A stretch of DNA of 64,000 nt from Aliidiomarina iranensis (GCF_003987135.1 NZ_PIPJ01000001.1:248001-312000); one strand, 5' to 3'; positions 1 through 10,025 are shown, numbered from the stretch's first letter. A program made the numbers and translations. The notes: generated by a model from the letters alone, not told the origin.

Positions 1-1900
1 ACTGCTCACGTTCGCGTTCATACAGCGAAATGCCGCGGCTTGTGGTAATCCACAGGCGATCGACGGCTTCTGCCTCAATGCCCGGGGCCTTTGTTAAACC
101 GAGAACGCGATCGGAGGGTAAGCCATTCGCTCGAGTATAGTTTTTGATTTGTTTTTCATTTAAATCCAGTTTTATCAAACCATTTTCAGAACATAGCCAA
201 AGCTCGTTATCTCGGTGCAAAAATAGGCATAGAAGGCCATCACTAGGCAGATCGCCGCGCCAATTATCTTGCTTAGCTATCTCCTGAAAAGGATGCCATT
301 TTTCACTATTTAGGGGCTTGAACCAAAGCCCAGAAAATCGGGTAACTAGCCAAAGGCCGATATCTTTTTGCTCTACCAAATCATAAACAAGGTCGCCGCG
401 TAAATCGTTGAGGGCCGTGAAGTGCCAGCCAACTTGAGGCTCCTCTGAGGCCGGAGTAATATCGTAATAAGCGAGGCCTTGGCCCCAAAACCCAAGCCAG
501 AGCCGTTGCTTTGAATCCTGAAAAATTTTTGTCACTGCAGTTGATTGAATACCCAGAGCATCGAGTATTTCGGTGGCTTCTGTTAATTGGTCGGTATCTT
601 CGTCGATAAAATACAAAGATGAATTAGTTGCAACCCAAGTACGCCCCGTGTGGTCGGTTTCAACACTCTCAACGCGCCGCGATGCTTCATCGGCTGGAAA
701 AAGCCAATATTGCCAATTTTTCTCAGTTACCTGCCAACGAGCCACACCATTTGGAATTCCGAACCAAACATCATCATTAATTTCTACGTGTACGGTACTG
801 ATGGTGCGTTGTAAAAGTGCGCGAAGTGGTTCGGGTGCACTCTCTGCCGTTAATTGGAAATCATTAGTAACGGGTAAGCTGTGGAAAATACCCTGATCGC
901 GGGCACCGAGCCATAATGTACCGCTATTATCGGTGGCAATCCGCCGAATATCCACATCGGTGGCGAGCACGAAAGTATCATTAGTTGTTGGTATATATTC
1001 ATGTGTTTCGGTATTAACTTGCCATAAGCCGTTCTCAGCGCCTACCCAAAGCTGATTGCTCCCTTTCGGATATAAGGTATTTACCCGCGGAGGCGTTTCA
1101 CTGTTGTGTGCTGGCGAAAATTGCACTGGGATAAACTGTTCAGTTGCTGGGTTAAATTCGAGTACCCCGCTATCCACACCCACCCAGACGCGGCCATCAA
1201 TAATTCGTAAAGCACGAATTTCGTTTATTCGGTTGTTACCATAGCGTTCGGGAAAGGGTAGATATTGTTGCCATTCGCCGCCATCTTGATTGGTGCGGTA
1301 AAGGCCAGAAGTAGTTGCGAACCATAGATACGCCTGCTGCTGGCTATCTGGTTCGTTTGTCTGTTCGGCGATACGCCAAATTCGTTCTTGGTATAGTGGG
1401 TTATCTGTTTCTAAGGCGCGAGCTTGATAATCTTCCACTACCGCTAAACCATTCAAAGTGCCAGCCCAAATACGGCCTTGGCTATCTTCGAAAAGGGTTT
1501 GCACGCGGTTATCAGGTAGGGGGCTGTTTTCCGTATTGTATACGCGGAAGCGGTTTTCGTTATGTTGCCAGAATAGCAAACCGGAACCCCAAGCTGCAGC
1601 CCAAAGTTCATCGTTCTGTGTCATCACTACTGCGGAATAACTTACCCGGCCGAGCTCATCATTTTCGGCACTTGCTGCCCACCGCGTGAGCTGGTAACCA
1701 TCGTAGCGCAGCAAGCCGTCGGTATCGCCGGCGAACCATAAAAAGCCACGGGGATCTTGAAAGATATCGTAAACGGAGGATTGCCGGCCGCCTAATTCAT
1801 CGGCAAACCGTTCAAACGAATGTTGCTGAGCCCATGCTGAAGAGATAGCGCATGCAACAATAACCCAAGTTGCAAGCAAGAATCGGGCAACAAAAACCAT
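1..1900 (-). CDS. Propeller-type (Reg_prop) sensor protein, N-terminal part
   Basis: A reading frame stays open from an ATG at 1900 to the left edge, giving about 633 codons with the C-terminus outside the window. The N-terminus is a signal peptide ending near SSAWAQQ. What follows has repeated short beta-propeller motifs, such as GFLWFAGDTDGLLRYDG near the start and RLWITTSRGISLY near the edge. These are typical of two-component regulator propeller repeats of periplasmic sensors. In this family the propellers are usually followed by a Y_Y_Y domain, a membrane helix and a histidine kinase or GGDEF output, but that part cannot be seen here. The ligand is unknown. It is the last gene of a leftward group, 90 bases from the TVP38-like gene. 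Confidence 0.85.
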   Translation of the reverse strand, partial: MVFVARFLLATWVIVACAISSAWAQQHSFERFADELGGRQSSVYDIFQDPRGFLWFAGDTDGLLRYDGYQLTRWAASAENDELGRVSYSAVVMTQNDELWAAAWGSGLLFWQHNENRFRVYNTENSPLPDNRVQTLFEDSQGRIWAGTLNGLAVVEDYQARALETDNPLYQERIWRIAEQTNEPDSQQQAYLWFATTSGLYRTNQDGGEWQQYLPFPERYGNNRINEIRALRIIDGRVWVGVDSGVLEFNPATEQFIPVQFSPAHNSETPPRVNTLYPKGSNQLWVGAENGLWQVNTETHEYIPTTNDTFVLATDVDIRRIATDNSGTLWLGARDQGIFHSLPVTNDFQLTAESAPEPLRALLQRTISTVHVEINDDVWFGIPNGVARWQVTEKNWQYWLFPADEASRRVESVETDHTGRTWVATNSSLYFIDEDTDQLTEATEILDALGIQSTAVTKIFQDSKQRLWLGFWGQGLAYYDITPASEEPQVGWHFTALNDLRGDLVYDLVEQKDIGLWLVTRFSGLWFKPLNSEKWHPFQEIAKQDNWRGDLPSDGLLCLFLHRDNELWLCSENGLIKLDLNEKQIKNYTRANGLPSDRVLGLTKAPGIEAEAVDRLWITTSRGISLYEREREQ

Positions 1901-1990
1901 ATACTGTGCTCATTTAAAATGTACGTTCCTATACTAAAGCATTTTAATGGAAATAGGCACAGACCGAGATGATTTCAACACGTATTTGGC

Positions 1991-2725
1991 CTACGGTTTA
2001 TTTTTGGGTGGCTTAAATTTTTCCTTCTCGTTTTGCTGAAGTTTACGCCGTAGCCAGCGCGGGCCGAAAATGATGATGAACGTAATGGCCGCAAGAATAA
2101 AAATACTTAGTGCAATACTTCGCCCGTCAGTGCCTTGCATTACTTTACTTAATTCACTACCAGCAAAATTTACCAGTGCTAAGCCAGGGATGATGCCAAT
2201 AGCCGAGCCGAGTAAATATGGCCGAAAACGAATATGTGAAGCGCCGGCCATTACATTGGTGAGGGTGAATGGTGCTATTGGTAACAAATTGATTATGATC
2301 ATGGTACGAACCCCTCGTTCCCCCATAAATCGGGAAATACTTTGCAGGCGTTTACCACCAAACCGCAGCAACACGCGCTGGCCACTAAGCCGGCCTACTT
2401 CATAACTTACTATTGATGAGGCTAGGGTGCCCAAAGTGGCGTAGCAAAACCCCCACCAAGGGCCGTAAAGGAAACCGGTTAACACTACTAAAATGGTGAG
2501 TGGAAACATAACGAGCAAGAGCACTACGAACACAGCTGTAATGAGCGGCCATAACCAAAGTTCGCCGTGCCAACTACTAGCCATAGCAAGTGCTGATTGC
2601 GCCTGTTCAACGGATAACACATTGGTATTCCATGCAAAGCGCCATATGAGTGCTAGAAGCACTAATACACTGAGAAAACCAATAAATAACCAGAGCGCTG
2701 TTTTGCTATTTTCTTTCCGCTTCAT
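1991..2725 (-). CDS. TVP38/TMEM64 (DedA/VTT superfamily) membrane protein
   Basis: An inner-membrane protein of about 244 residues. The N-terminal helix (ALWLFIGFLSVLVLLALIW) is followed by several hydrophobic segments and the SNARE-associated/VTT core, with FLYGPWWGFCYATLGTLASS and the later LLPIAPFTLTNVMAGAS. Members of this superfamily are linked to membrane lipid scrambling or transport; the substrate here is unknown. The C-terminus is very basic and lysine-rich. A longer frame begins at 2776 and would overlap the upstream gene by 26 bases. I prefer the ATG at 2725, with AAGG about 11 bases upstream, because it keeps the genes separate and starts with a normal positive leader. Its place behind a glycosyltransferase gene suggests a shared envelope-lipid role, which is inference. 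Confidence 0.8.
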   Translation of the reverse strand: MKRKENSKTALWLFIGFLSVLVLLALIWRFAWNTNVLSVEQAQSALAMASSWHGELWLWPLITAVFVVLLLVMFPLTILVVLTGFLYGPWWGFCYATLGTLASSIVSYEVGRLSGQRVLLRFGGKRLQSISRFMGERGVRTMIIINLLPIAPFTLTNVMAGASHIRFRPYLLGSAIGIIPGLALVNFAGSELSKVMQGTDGRSIALSIFILAAITFIIIFGPRWLRRKLQQNEKEKFKPPKNKP

Positions 2726-2750
2726 CGTATTATGCGCCTTGTTGTAAACC

Positions 2751-5006
2751 TTACCTGAGCCAAGGTTGCCCCTCATGATGTTGCGCTAAAATGTAACCAT
2801 AAAACTCACGGATGCGTTTAGTTACAGGTGCAACATCATAATTTTGTGCAAATGCTTTTGCTTGTTTACCAAGAAGAGCTCGTTTGTCGTTATTTTCCAG
2901 TAATTCATTTATGCGGCGAACCCAAGCAATTTGGTTGTGGGGGGTTTTGTAACCGGTATTACCATCTTCGATTACATCATCAATGCCACTGGAACGCACA
3001 GCTACCACAGGAGTGCCTGCGGCCATGGCCTCTAGGATAACCATACCTTGTGTTTCCGATTGCGAGGCGAATACGAATAGATCAGCGAGTTCATAATATT
3101 GCGGCATAATTTGCGGTTCTACATGGCCGGTGAGAATCACGTTATTGCCTAAATCGAGCTTATCAATGCACTTTTGTAACCGATTTTTATATGGGCCATC
3201 GCCTACTAAAAGTAGCTTGTAATTGCTGTATGTATTCTCTCTCAACGCCAGCGCCTCGAGCATAAACTCAATATTCTTCTCTTTACTCAAACGAGCAACG
3301 CTCACTAAAACTTTGGTATCTTTTTCGATACCATACTTATCTTTTAACGCCTGAATTACACTAGGCTCTGCTGCTTCAAAGCGTTTAGCTTCAATGCCCG
3401 TGGGTTGCACTAAGGTGTTAGTGCGAACGCCAATGAGCCGCAAGTATTCTTCGGCGGAATGGGTAGGCACAATGACGCCTTGGCACTTATTTGAGAAGCG
3501 GCGAATTAACCAGTGCGAGATCAAATTACGGAATATCAATCCGGGTAAAGGCACAAAATGCGCGTAATGTTCTAAACGTGTGTGATAGGTGTAAACCACC
3601 GGTACGTTTAAGAGGCGGCCCATAAATTGCCCAAGCCAGCCTAGCCCAAAGGGGTGGTGAACATGAATAATATCGGGTTTGAAACGCCTCACCGCTGAAC
3701 TGAGCCGCCATGATAAAAAATTAGCAAAGCGAAATTCGCCCTTCGCGCCACTTGATATCAGCGTGGAGGCACGAACGATATCACTTTCATCATCCCATTT
3801 TTGACGATAGGTAGGCACAATGGCGAGCACCTGATCGCCGAGATCCTTGAGGCCAGTGCGCAAACGTTCGATAGAAATCGTAACGCCAGAAACAAACGGG
3901 AAATAGTTATTGGAGTACATCGCTACCCGCAAAGGTTTATCAAGATGCGGCGTTGCATCGATATCAAAATCCGGATAGTAATCTTGATCGCATATTACGT
4001 TGCGATAAATATAGGAGGCAAATATAAGAAGCACCCCCACTATCAAAAGTAGGCGCCAAATGCTCACATACACAAAACTATGAATAGCGCCCCAAAAGCT
4101 CACTATGGCGCGCCGCCACCAAGGCCATGCATTTTGAATATGCTCTGGCGTGATTGAAATTTGCCCAGATGCGATCTCTACACGTAAAAAATGATGGCGA
4201 TTATCGCTTTGATCGAGCATTAGGCCACCGGCACCGCCGGTGATCACATAGCGGACATCGTTTTCTTCAACTTCACTAAACAAGGCCAAGTTACTTGAAA
4301 ACACCACATCAACTTGGTGTGTTTCAAAACGCTGTTTTAGTGCCTCCGCAAACGTTGGCTCAGCGAAATAATCATCGATTTGAAAGAGTGCCGTATCTTC
4401 AAATTGCCGGTGCAAGGGTAAACCGATAAATACAATTCGATGTTGCGATTGTTGTTGAAATACGCGATCTAGCCAACTGAGTTGCCAGTTATATGGGGTT
4501 TTTCCAGTGCCATCAAGAAACACAAAATGAGTATCGCCAATTAAAACATCGTAAACATAGGGCCCGAATTGTTCGTAAAAGTTGAAGCTGCCGAAATCGC
4601 TTTCTTCATTTTCACCGAAAGTAAGTAAATAAGGTATTTCTAGTTGTGCGAATAGTTTATGTAAATTCCGATAACTTTCGGGCTGTCCGCCAGCAATGGC
4701 GTTCCCAGCCGATACCATAAACTCGAAATCACCATTATTTAATAGCGGAATAATTTCATCTCGAAAAATAGCGTGAGAGTTTTTAATGTTGCCCACTACG
4801 GCAAATGTAAGCCCCTGATCGCTATCAGTTTCATTGTTCGCGGTAATTGCTTCGATCTGGGCCTGGTGAACTGAGCGGATCTCGGGAGTTGCGAAATAGA
4901 TATACACCTGATAACCGATTAAGCCAATAATGAGCGCTAGATTGAGCCAGTAAATGATTTTCCAGATTAATCGTGTTTGCGAATGGCTTCGCGATGTTCG
5001 GCCCAT
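2751..5006 (-). CDS. Fusion: degenerate calcineurin-like phosphoesterase plus GT4 glycosyltransferase
   Basis: The 751-residue protein has an N-terminal membrane helix (about 17-35), a domain with the spacing of a metallophosphatase (about 65-280), a second hydrophobic stretch (about 310-330) and a C-terminal GT4 glycosyltransferase (about 355-745). The GT half has HVHHPFGLGW, VSVARLSKEKN, LLVGDGPY and the ETQGMVILEAMAAG nucleotide-sugar site, resembling PimB-like mannosyl- and glucosyl-transferases acting on lipids. In the phosphoesterase half the usual metal ligands look lost: VGNIKN, SAGNAI and FGENEE stand where D-x-H, GD and GNHE motifs are expected. It may therefore be a structural or sensory domain. 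It is the first gene before the TVP38 gene and lies 1 base from the LysR gene, suggesting co-transcription. The acceptor is unknown. Confidence 0.8.
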   Translation of the reverse strand: MGRTSRSHSQTRLIWKIIYWLNLALIIGLIGYQVYIYFATPEIRSVHQAQIEAITANNETDSDQGLTFAVVGNIKNSHAIFRDEIIPLLNNGDFEFMVSAGNAIAGGQPESYRNLHKLFAQLEIPYLLTFGENEESDFGSFNFYEQFGPYVYDVLIGDTHFVFLDGTGKTPYNWQLSWLDRVFQQQSQHRIVFIGLPLHRQFEDTALFQIDDYFAEPTFAEALKQRFETHQVDVVFSSNLALFSEVEENDVRYVITGGAGGLMLDQSDNRHHFLRVEIASGQISITPEHIQNAWPWWRRAIVSFWGAIHSFVYVSIWRLLLIVGVLLIFASYIYRNVICDQDYYPDFDIDATPHLDKPLRVAMYSNNYFPFVSGVTISIERLRTGLKDLGDQVLAIVPTYRQKWDDESDIVRASTLISSGAKGEFRFANFLSWRLSSAVRRFKPDIIHVHHPFGLGWLGQFMGRLLNVPVVYTYHTRLEHYAHFVPLPGLIFRNLISHWLIRRFSNKCQGVIVPTHSAEEYLRLIGVRTNTLVQPTGIEAKRFEAAEPSVIQALKDKYGIEKDTKVLVSVARLSKEKNIEFMLEALALRENTYSNYKLLLVGDGPYKNRLQKCIDKLDLGNNVILTGHVEPQIMPQYYELADLFVFASQSETQGMVILEAMAAGTPVVAVRSSGIDDVIEDGNTGYKTPHNQIAWVRRINELLENNDKRALLGKQAKAFAQNYDVAPVTKRIREFYGYILAQHHEGQPWLR

Positions 5007-5007
5007 C

Positions 5008-5895
5008 CTAGCCTCCTAAACTTTGCTGCAGAAGTTCTCGCACTACATCATTGTGCCGTTTATGTTGTAAGGTTAGCGCATAAAAATGCTCATAACCATG
5101 AGATAAATGTTGAAACACCTGCAGCAGATTGTTAGCGATTTCATCGCGTACTACAACTGGGGGTAGCACCGAGAGCGCGCCGCTATCGCGAGCAAGAAGC
5201 CGCAGCATAGCCATATCATCGGCTTCAGCTTGCACCTGAGGCTTAAATGAAAAGCTGGCGCACAAGGTATCGAATATATTGCGTATTTCTGTGCCTTGAG
5301 TTGGCAAAATCCAATGTGAATCAGCATAGCCGTTTGGAAACTCGCCATAGTTTTCGGGCTTATTTGTTGGGCCGATAATGGCTAATTGTTGCCGGGAAAC
5401 GAGCAGGCTATTCCAACGGCTTTTCTTTTTGCTTTGTGCCGGCAGTAAATTAGTTAGGGCGAGATCAAGAGTTTGGTTTGATAGCCCCTCAAGCAGTTGC
5501 TCCATACTCTGGGAATGTAATGTAAAAGTGGCCTGATTATTAGTTAACAGGGGCTCTACGAAACGTTCCACGAAATTTCTTGAAAGATTTGCCAATACAC
5601 CAATATTAATGTGCACTTTGTTGGCCGAAAAACCTGAGTTGATTAGGCTCTCTAAGGTTTCACCAATGCTAAAAATTTCACTGGCGTACTGCAAAATTCG
5701 TTCGCCCTCAGGGGTAAGCGTTAAAGAGCGCTTTTCGCGAATAAATAAGGGGATGCCTACCGATTCCTCCAGCTGTTTAATTTGCATGGATAGTGCCGAT
5801 TGGGAAACATGCAACTGCTGAGCAGTAGCAGTAAGGCTGCCGCTGGCGGCCACACGCCAAAAATAATAGAGGTGTTTGTAGTTTAACCGGCTCAT
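5008..5895 (-). CDS. LysR-family transcriptional regulator (NhaR-like), likely controls the dab operon
   Basis: A 295-residue protein with an N-terminal winged helix-turn-helix (about 5-63, with GSLTATAQQLHVSQSALSM) followed by a LysR substrate-binding domain. The opening MSRLNYKHLYYFWRVA resembles NhaR-type members. It is divergent from the dabB-dabA operon with about 114 bases between start codons, the usual arrangement for a LysR regulator and its target. Control of carbon accumulation, perhaps in response to inorganic carbon or ions, is inference from position. It is followed leftward after 1 base by the glycosyltransferase fusion gene, so those genes may share its transcript. Confidence 0.88.
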   Translation of the reverse strand: MSRLNYKHLYYFWRVAASGSLTATAQQLHVSQSALSMQIKQLEESVGIPLFIREKRSLTLTPEGERILQYASEIFSIGETLESLINSGFSANKVHINIGVLANLSRNFVERFVEPLLTNNQATFTLHSQSMEQLLEGLSNQTLDLALTNLLPAQSKKKSRWNSLLVSRQQLAIIGPTNKPENYGEFPNGYADSHWILPTQGTEIRNIFDTLCASFSFKPQVQAEADDMAMLRLLARDSGALSVLPPVVVRDEIANNLLQVFQHLSHGYEHFYALTLQHKRHNDVVRELLQQSLGG

Positions 5896-5937
5896 GGAGG
5901 CTTCGAGTAATTAGTTAAGAATAAAAGAACTATAACA

Positions 5938-5952
5938 TAAGATTAATCTATT
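5938..5952. promoter_or_regulatory. Candidate LysR operator in the dab divergent spacer
   Basis: The very AT-rich spacer between the LysR gene and dabB contains the perfect 10-base palindrome AGATTAATCT at 5940-5949. It sits in a T-N11-A context as LysR-type boxes do. It is centred about 65 bases before the dabB start. Short AT-rich palindromes occur by chance, so this is only a candidate. Confidence 0.35.
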
Positions 5953-6009
5953 TTATATATCATTGAAGATTTGCCACACTCCATAAAATTTTTTCAGAGT
6001 GGCAGGTTG

Positions 6010-7566
6010 ATGATCGCAAACGAGATATTTCTTTGGCTTAGCGTAGCGCTTTTGGCTTTGGCGGCTTGGCAGCAAACAGCGCGCCGATTACCCCTAGTTT
6101 TGGCCGGTGTTAGCGCTACCGTAGCCAGTGCCTTGACCCTTTTTCTCGATACCGACGCAACAGCTTTGTTGCAACTAACCCCCTTGCGAGTAGTTATTTT
6201 GGCCATGATTTTTGTTGTGGCATGGGCGGTTATTAATTATTCAAAACAAGCCATTGCTGAGGAGCAAAACGCGCACCGCTATTGGCGTTGGCTCTATGCC
6301 ACACTAGCCGCAGTTATTTTGGTGATTGTAAGTAATCACTTACTACTGCTTTGGGCCTCATGGGTGGCAATTTCACTATCGTTGCACCGTTTACTCGTAT
6401 TTTATCCAGAAAGGCCTAGAGCGAAACTTGCAGCTCATAAAAAATTCATCATTGCTCGCACCGCGGAATTTTGTTTGCTCACCGCCATTGTTTTATTAGC
6501 TATTCATTTCGATACGTTCTTGCTTGCCGACATACTTGCAGCTTGGAGTGAAGATCCTGTTTTAACCACTGAGCTAGAAGTTGCTGCGGTATTAATTGCC
6601 ATTACCGCATTACTCAAGTGCGCACAATTACCGGTGCATGGGTGGCTCATTCAAGTAGTAGAGGCGCCCACTCCGATTTCAGCTTTGTTGCATGCGGGCG
6701 TAGTGAATTTAGGCGGCTTTATTTTGCTGGTCACGGCACCAATCGTATTTGCTGTGCCCATGGCGCAATGGATAGTGCTTGTGGTGGCAGGCTTTACCGC
6801 GGTGTTAAGTGCATTGATCATGATTACTCGGGTGAGTATTAAGGTGAAGTTGGCCTGGTCGACAAGCGCGCAAATGGGCATGATGTTGGTTGAAATTGCG
6901 TTGGGGCTCTACGAGCTAGCAATTGTGCACTTACTCGCGCATTCCATTTACAAAGCTTATGCATTTTTAAGCGCGGGAAGTGCCGTAAACCAAACCCTGC
7001 AACGCCGGCTCGCCCAAGCAAAAAATGCACAATGGCACGATTGGCTGCTATCACTGGTTTTGGGCGCTGGGTTCGTAACTTTAGGTGCCACGGGATATGC
7101 ACTGTTTAGCGAAATGATGTTTGCTAAATCAGCGGAAAGCCCGCTGAGTGTGCTGCTGTTGTTCACTGCGGCCTTAACTATGTTGCTGGCTCAGCGCCAT
7201 AGTTTAGAAGTTAACGGCAGTATCTTGCGTTTTAGTGCACTGGCACTATTGCTCGTTTTTGCTTACTTTGGCTTAAAAATAGCCGCTACACCTTTTGTAC
7301 CAGCCCTCTACCCGAGTAGTGCAGCTTTTTTAAGCCTGCCTGACCTTTGGGTTTCACTACTCATTCTTTTGCTCGTGGTTGTGAGCATGTTGCTGCACAT
7401 ATTTCCGGAGCGAAACATTTCTCAGAAGCTCTCGATGATCTTGTTCGCGGGGTTGTATTTAGATGAATGGGCCACTCGTTTCACGCTAGCTATTTGGCCA
7501 ATCTATCCGCGTGCCAATGATAAGAGTAAACGCCATCAGAAGGAGAAAGCGAATGCTCACAGATAA
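6010..7566 (+). CDS. dabB: DabB: proton-conducting membrane subunit of a DAB inorganic carbon pump
   Basis: A polytopic protein of about 518 residues of the NADH-quinone/Mrp antiporter (NuoL-like) family. It shows KCAQLPVHGWLIQVVEAPTP with the lysine, histidine and glutamate of the proton channel, followed by SALLHAGVVNLGG. It is directly followed by dabA, and dabA-dabB pairs (DUF2309 plus proton-conducting membrane transporter) form DAB complexes that accumulate bicarbonate using the ion gradient. I chose the ATG at 6010, which has a purine-rich GAGTGGCAGG just upstream and gives a normal membrane start, over an in-frame ATG at 5971. The gene overlaps dabA by 14 bases, which suggests translational coupling. 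Transcription is divergent from a LysR regulator. Confidence 0.88.
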   Translation: MIANEIFLWLSVALLALAAWQQTARRLPLVLAGVSATVASALTLFLDTDATALLQLTPLRVVILAMIFVVAWAVINYSKQAIAEEQNAHRYWRWLYATLAAVILVIVSNHLLLLWASWVAISLSLHRLLVFYPERPRAKLAAHKKFIIARTAEFCLLTAIVLLAIHFDTFLLADILAAWSEDPVLTTELEVAAVLIAITALLKCAQLPVHGWLIQVVEAPTPISALLHAGVVNLGGFILLVTAPIVFAVPMAQWIVLVVAGFTAVLSALIMITRVSIKVKLAWSTSAQMGMMLVEIALGLYELAIVHLLAHSIYKAYAFLSAGSAVNQTLQRRLAQAKNAQWHDWLLSLVLGAGFVTLGATGYALFSEMMFAKSAESPLSVLLLFTAALTMLLAQRHSLEVNGSILRFSALALLLVFAYFGLKIAATPFVPALYPSSAAFLSLPDLWVSLLILLLVVVSMLLHIFPERNISQKLSMILFAGLYLDEWATRFTLAIWPIYPRANDKSKRHQKEKANAHR

Positions 7567-10015
7567 TGCAGAACACAAAGATGGTGAGGTTGAGCTGGCT
7601 GCTATTTCTAATGCTTGTCGGAGGATTGCCCCAACTTGGCCACTGGATCAGAGCATTGCGGTGAACCCCTGGTGGGAGTTTAGAGATCAAGGTTACGGTG
7701 AAACCGCGCAGCATTTGCAACATATTGCCGCCGTGGATGGCTTTGCGGCACCGGAATTTTATTTAGATGCTTACTCACGAGGTGAAATTAGTGATTGGGC
7801 GATTGCACGAGCAGCTGAACGTTTACAGGCAGCTTCGGGTAACACGGATCCCGCGCCATTTTTTCTGCAGAGTTTGAAGAACCAAGGCAAGCGTGATCAC
7901 CTCGCGCTATTCTCAGGCCAGGTTGATAAGTTTCGTGATAATCATTACATGCGCTGGCAAGAAGAAATTGTGCACCAAATAAGCCAGTTTTGTGCGGCCC
8001 ATTTTCAATCTTTACGGCCGATGTTGGGGAAAAGCAGTGCACGGGAGAAAAAATCGCTATACGCCCACTGGCTCGAAGTTAGCCGTGTTGATTATGGGTT
8101 ATCGATTGTGCTTTCTGCACCTAAGTTGCGGCCTTTATTTCGCGAGTTACCTGATAGTGCCGATGCGTTAATACAATTTGTTGTGGCGGAGCTTAATTTG
8201 AGCCCTGACGATGTGGAAGATTTCGCGCTCGCTTGCCTCTACGATGTCCACGGCTGGGCATCCTGGGTAGCTTATCGGCAGTGGCAAACCCATACGGCAA
8301 CAGGCGATGATTATTATTCGGCTGATGTTGAATCAGCAGAAATGCGTGAGTTGTTGGCGATTCGTATGGCTTGGGAATGGCTCGTGTTCACCTATGTGAA
8401 ACGTTACGACAACGGCTTGTGTGCGCTCGCTAGTGAAGCATGGCGAAAGCAATGGCGGCAACGCAAAGGCAAAGAAAATGATACCGAAACTGTGCGGGCC
8501 GAAGAGGTTTGGGGCTTAGCCTTAGAGCTAGAATATCAAAAACGCTTAGAGCAAAAACTACCGAAAGTAGCCACAGAGAAACAAGAACCAACGAAAACTT
8601 GGATGCAGGCGGTGTTTTGCATTGATGTGCGCTCTGAGGTGATACGCCGAGCGCTTGAGCAGCAGCATGATGGCATTGAAACTAAGGGGTTTGCCGGCTT
8701 CTTTGGAGTGCCATTGGCGTATCAGCCGAAAGGTAGCGCCCTTGTTCGTTCACAAACACCGGGCTTGTTGAGCCCCGCGTTGCGGGTTGAGGAATGGCTT
8801 ACCCAGCAAGAGTTACATGCGCGATTAACACGCTTAAACAACAAAGCACGCTTACAAACTTGGTCATCTGCGGCGCCAGCTGCCTTTTCTATGGTGGAGA
8901 GCATGGGCCTAATTTATGGCCCGAAATTGCTCAAAGGCGAAGTGCTTAGTAATTCGGTGAATGATTTAAGCCATGTACAAAATTGGCAAATCATTGCCGA
9001 GAGCGATGAGTTAGATGTTCAGGCGCTTACGGATGTTGCCGAAGCTGTTTTACAAGCAATGAGTTTCAAAAATTTTGCGCCCTTAGTTTTGTTGGTTGGC
9101 CATGGTAGTGAATCACGGAATAACTTACAGGCTTCGGCACTTGATTGTGGCGCCTGTTGCGGCCAAACCGGTGAGGTAAACTCGCGTGTGTTAGCCCAAA
9201 TTTTGAATCATCCGAAAGTGCGTGCTGAATTACCTAAGCGTGGCATTGATATTCCTGAGGAAACGCGTTTTGTGCCCGCGTTGCACAACACAACTACTGA
9301 TGATATCCGCCTTTTAGATACGTTGAAACTGCAAGATCTGCCCATGCCGCTAGAGGATGTTTTGGCGGGTGCGCGAAGCATTGCACAACGAGAGCGTTTA
9401 ACACGCTTTGAGCCAGCTAAAGCTGCGTTACCGCAGAAGGAACAAGATGGCTTGTTGCGCAAACGTGGGCGTGATTGGTCGCAGCAGCGCCCAGAGTGGG
9501 GCTTGGTGAATAACGCAGCGTTTATCATTGCACCGCGCAGCTGGACCCGACATGTAAATTTAGAGGGCCGCTCGTTTTTGCATGATTATTGCGAAGCAAA
9601 AGACCCCGACAAGAAAGTACTTACGCTGCTAATGACTGCGCCCATGATCGTAACCCACTGGATTAATATGCAATACAACATGTCGGTTTGCGAACCGCTC
9701 AAGTTTGGAAGTGGTAACAAAGTTCTACACAACGCGGTGGGCGGCAGTATCGGTGTATTTGAAGGTAATGGCGGTGATTTACGCATTGGTTTAGCAAGGC
9801 AATCAGTATTTGATGGCGAGAAATGGCTACATACGCCGCAAAGGCTAACTGTAGTAATAGCCGCGGAGCAGGATTCGATTGCTGATGTTGTAGCCGAGCA
9901 TAAGGTTCTTCAACAACTGATCGATAATGATTGGTTGCACATCTTGCAATGGCAAATTGGCCAGCCTCTCATGCGCTTTTATAAAGGCGAATGGCAGCAA
10001 AATATCGAAAACTAA
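7553..10015 (+). CDS. dabA: DabA: zinc-dependent subunit of the DAB inorganic carbon pump (DUF2309/UPF0753)
   Basis: An 820-residue cytoplasmic DUF2309 protein. The four residues known to form the carbonic-anhydrase-like zinc site can be placed: C356 and D358 in FCIDVRSE, H517 in GHGSESRNN and C532 in ALDCGACCG. The histidine-cysteine spacing of 15 matches characterised DabA. In the family this subunit is thought to hydrate CO2 in one direction, coupled to the DabB ion channel at the membrane. The start at 7553 has AGGAG seven bases upstream and overlaps the end of dabB; an in-frame GTG at 7511 lacks such a site. A third gene follows after 10 bases. The motif ends GACCG where GACGG is more usual, a small variation. 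Confidence 0.92.
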   Translation: MLTDNAEHKDGEVELAAISNACRRIAPTWPLDQSIAVNPWWEFRDQGYGETAQHLQHIAAVDGFAAPEFYLDAYSRGEISDWAIARAAERLQAASGNTDPAPFFLQSLKNQGKRDHLALFSGQVDKFRDNHYMRWQEEIVHQISQFCAAHFQSLRPMLGKSSAREKKSLYAHWLEVSRVDYGLSIVLSAPKLRPLFRELPDSADALIQFVVAELNLSPDDVEDFALACLYDVHGWASWVAYRQWQTHTATGDDYYSADVESAEMRELLAIRMAWEWLVFTYVKRYDNGLCALASEAWRKQWRQRKGKENDTETVRAEEVWGLALELEYQKRLEQKLPKVATEKQEPTKTWMQAVFCIDVRSEVIRRALEQQHDGIETKGFAGFFGVPLAYQPKGSALVRSQTPGLLSPALRVEEWLTQQELHARLTRLNNKARLQTWSSAAPAAFSMVESMGLIYGPKLLKGEVLSNSVNDLSHVQNWQIIAESDELDVQALTDVAEAVLQAMSFKNFAPLVLLVGHGSESRNNLQASALDCGACCGQTGEVNSRVLAQILNHPKVRAELPKRGIDIPEETRFVPALHNTTTDDIRLLDTLKLQDLPMPLEDVLAGARSIAQRERLTRFEPAKAALPQKEQDGLLRKRGRDWSQQRPEWGLVNNAAFIIAPRSWTRHVNLEGRSFLHDYCEAKDPDKKVLTLLMTAPMIVTHWINMQYNMSVCEPLKFGSGNKVLHNAVGGSIGVFEGNGGDLRIGLARQSVFDGEKWLHTPQRLTVVIAAEQDSIADVVAEHKVLQQLIDNDWLHILQWQIGQPLMRFYKGEWQQNIEN

Positions 10016-10025
10016 GGAGTACTTT

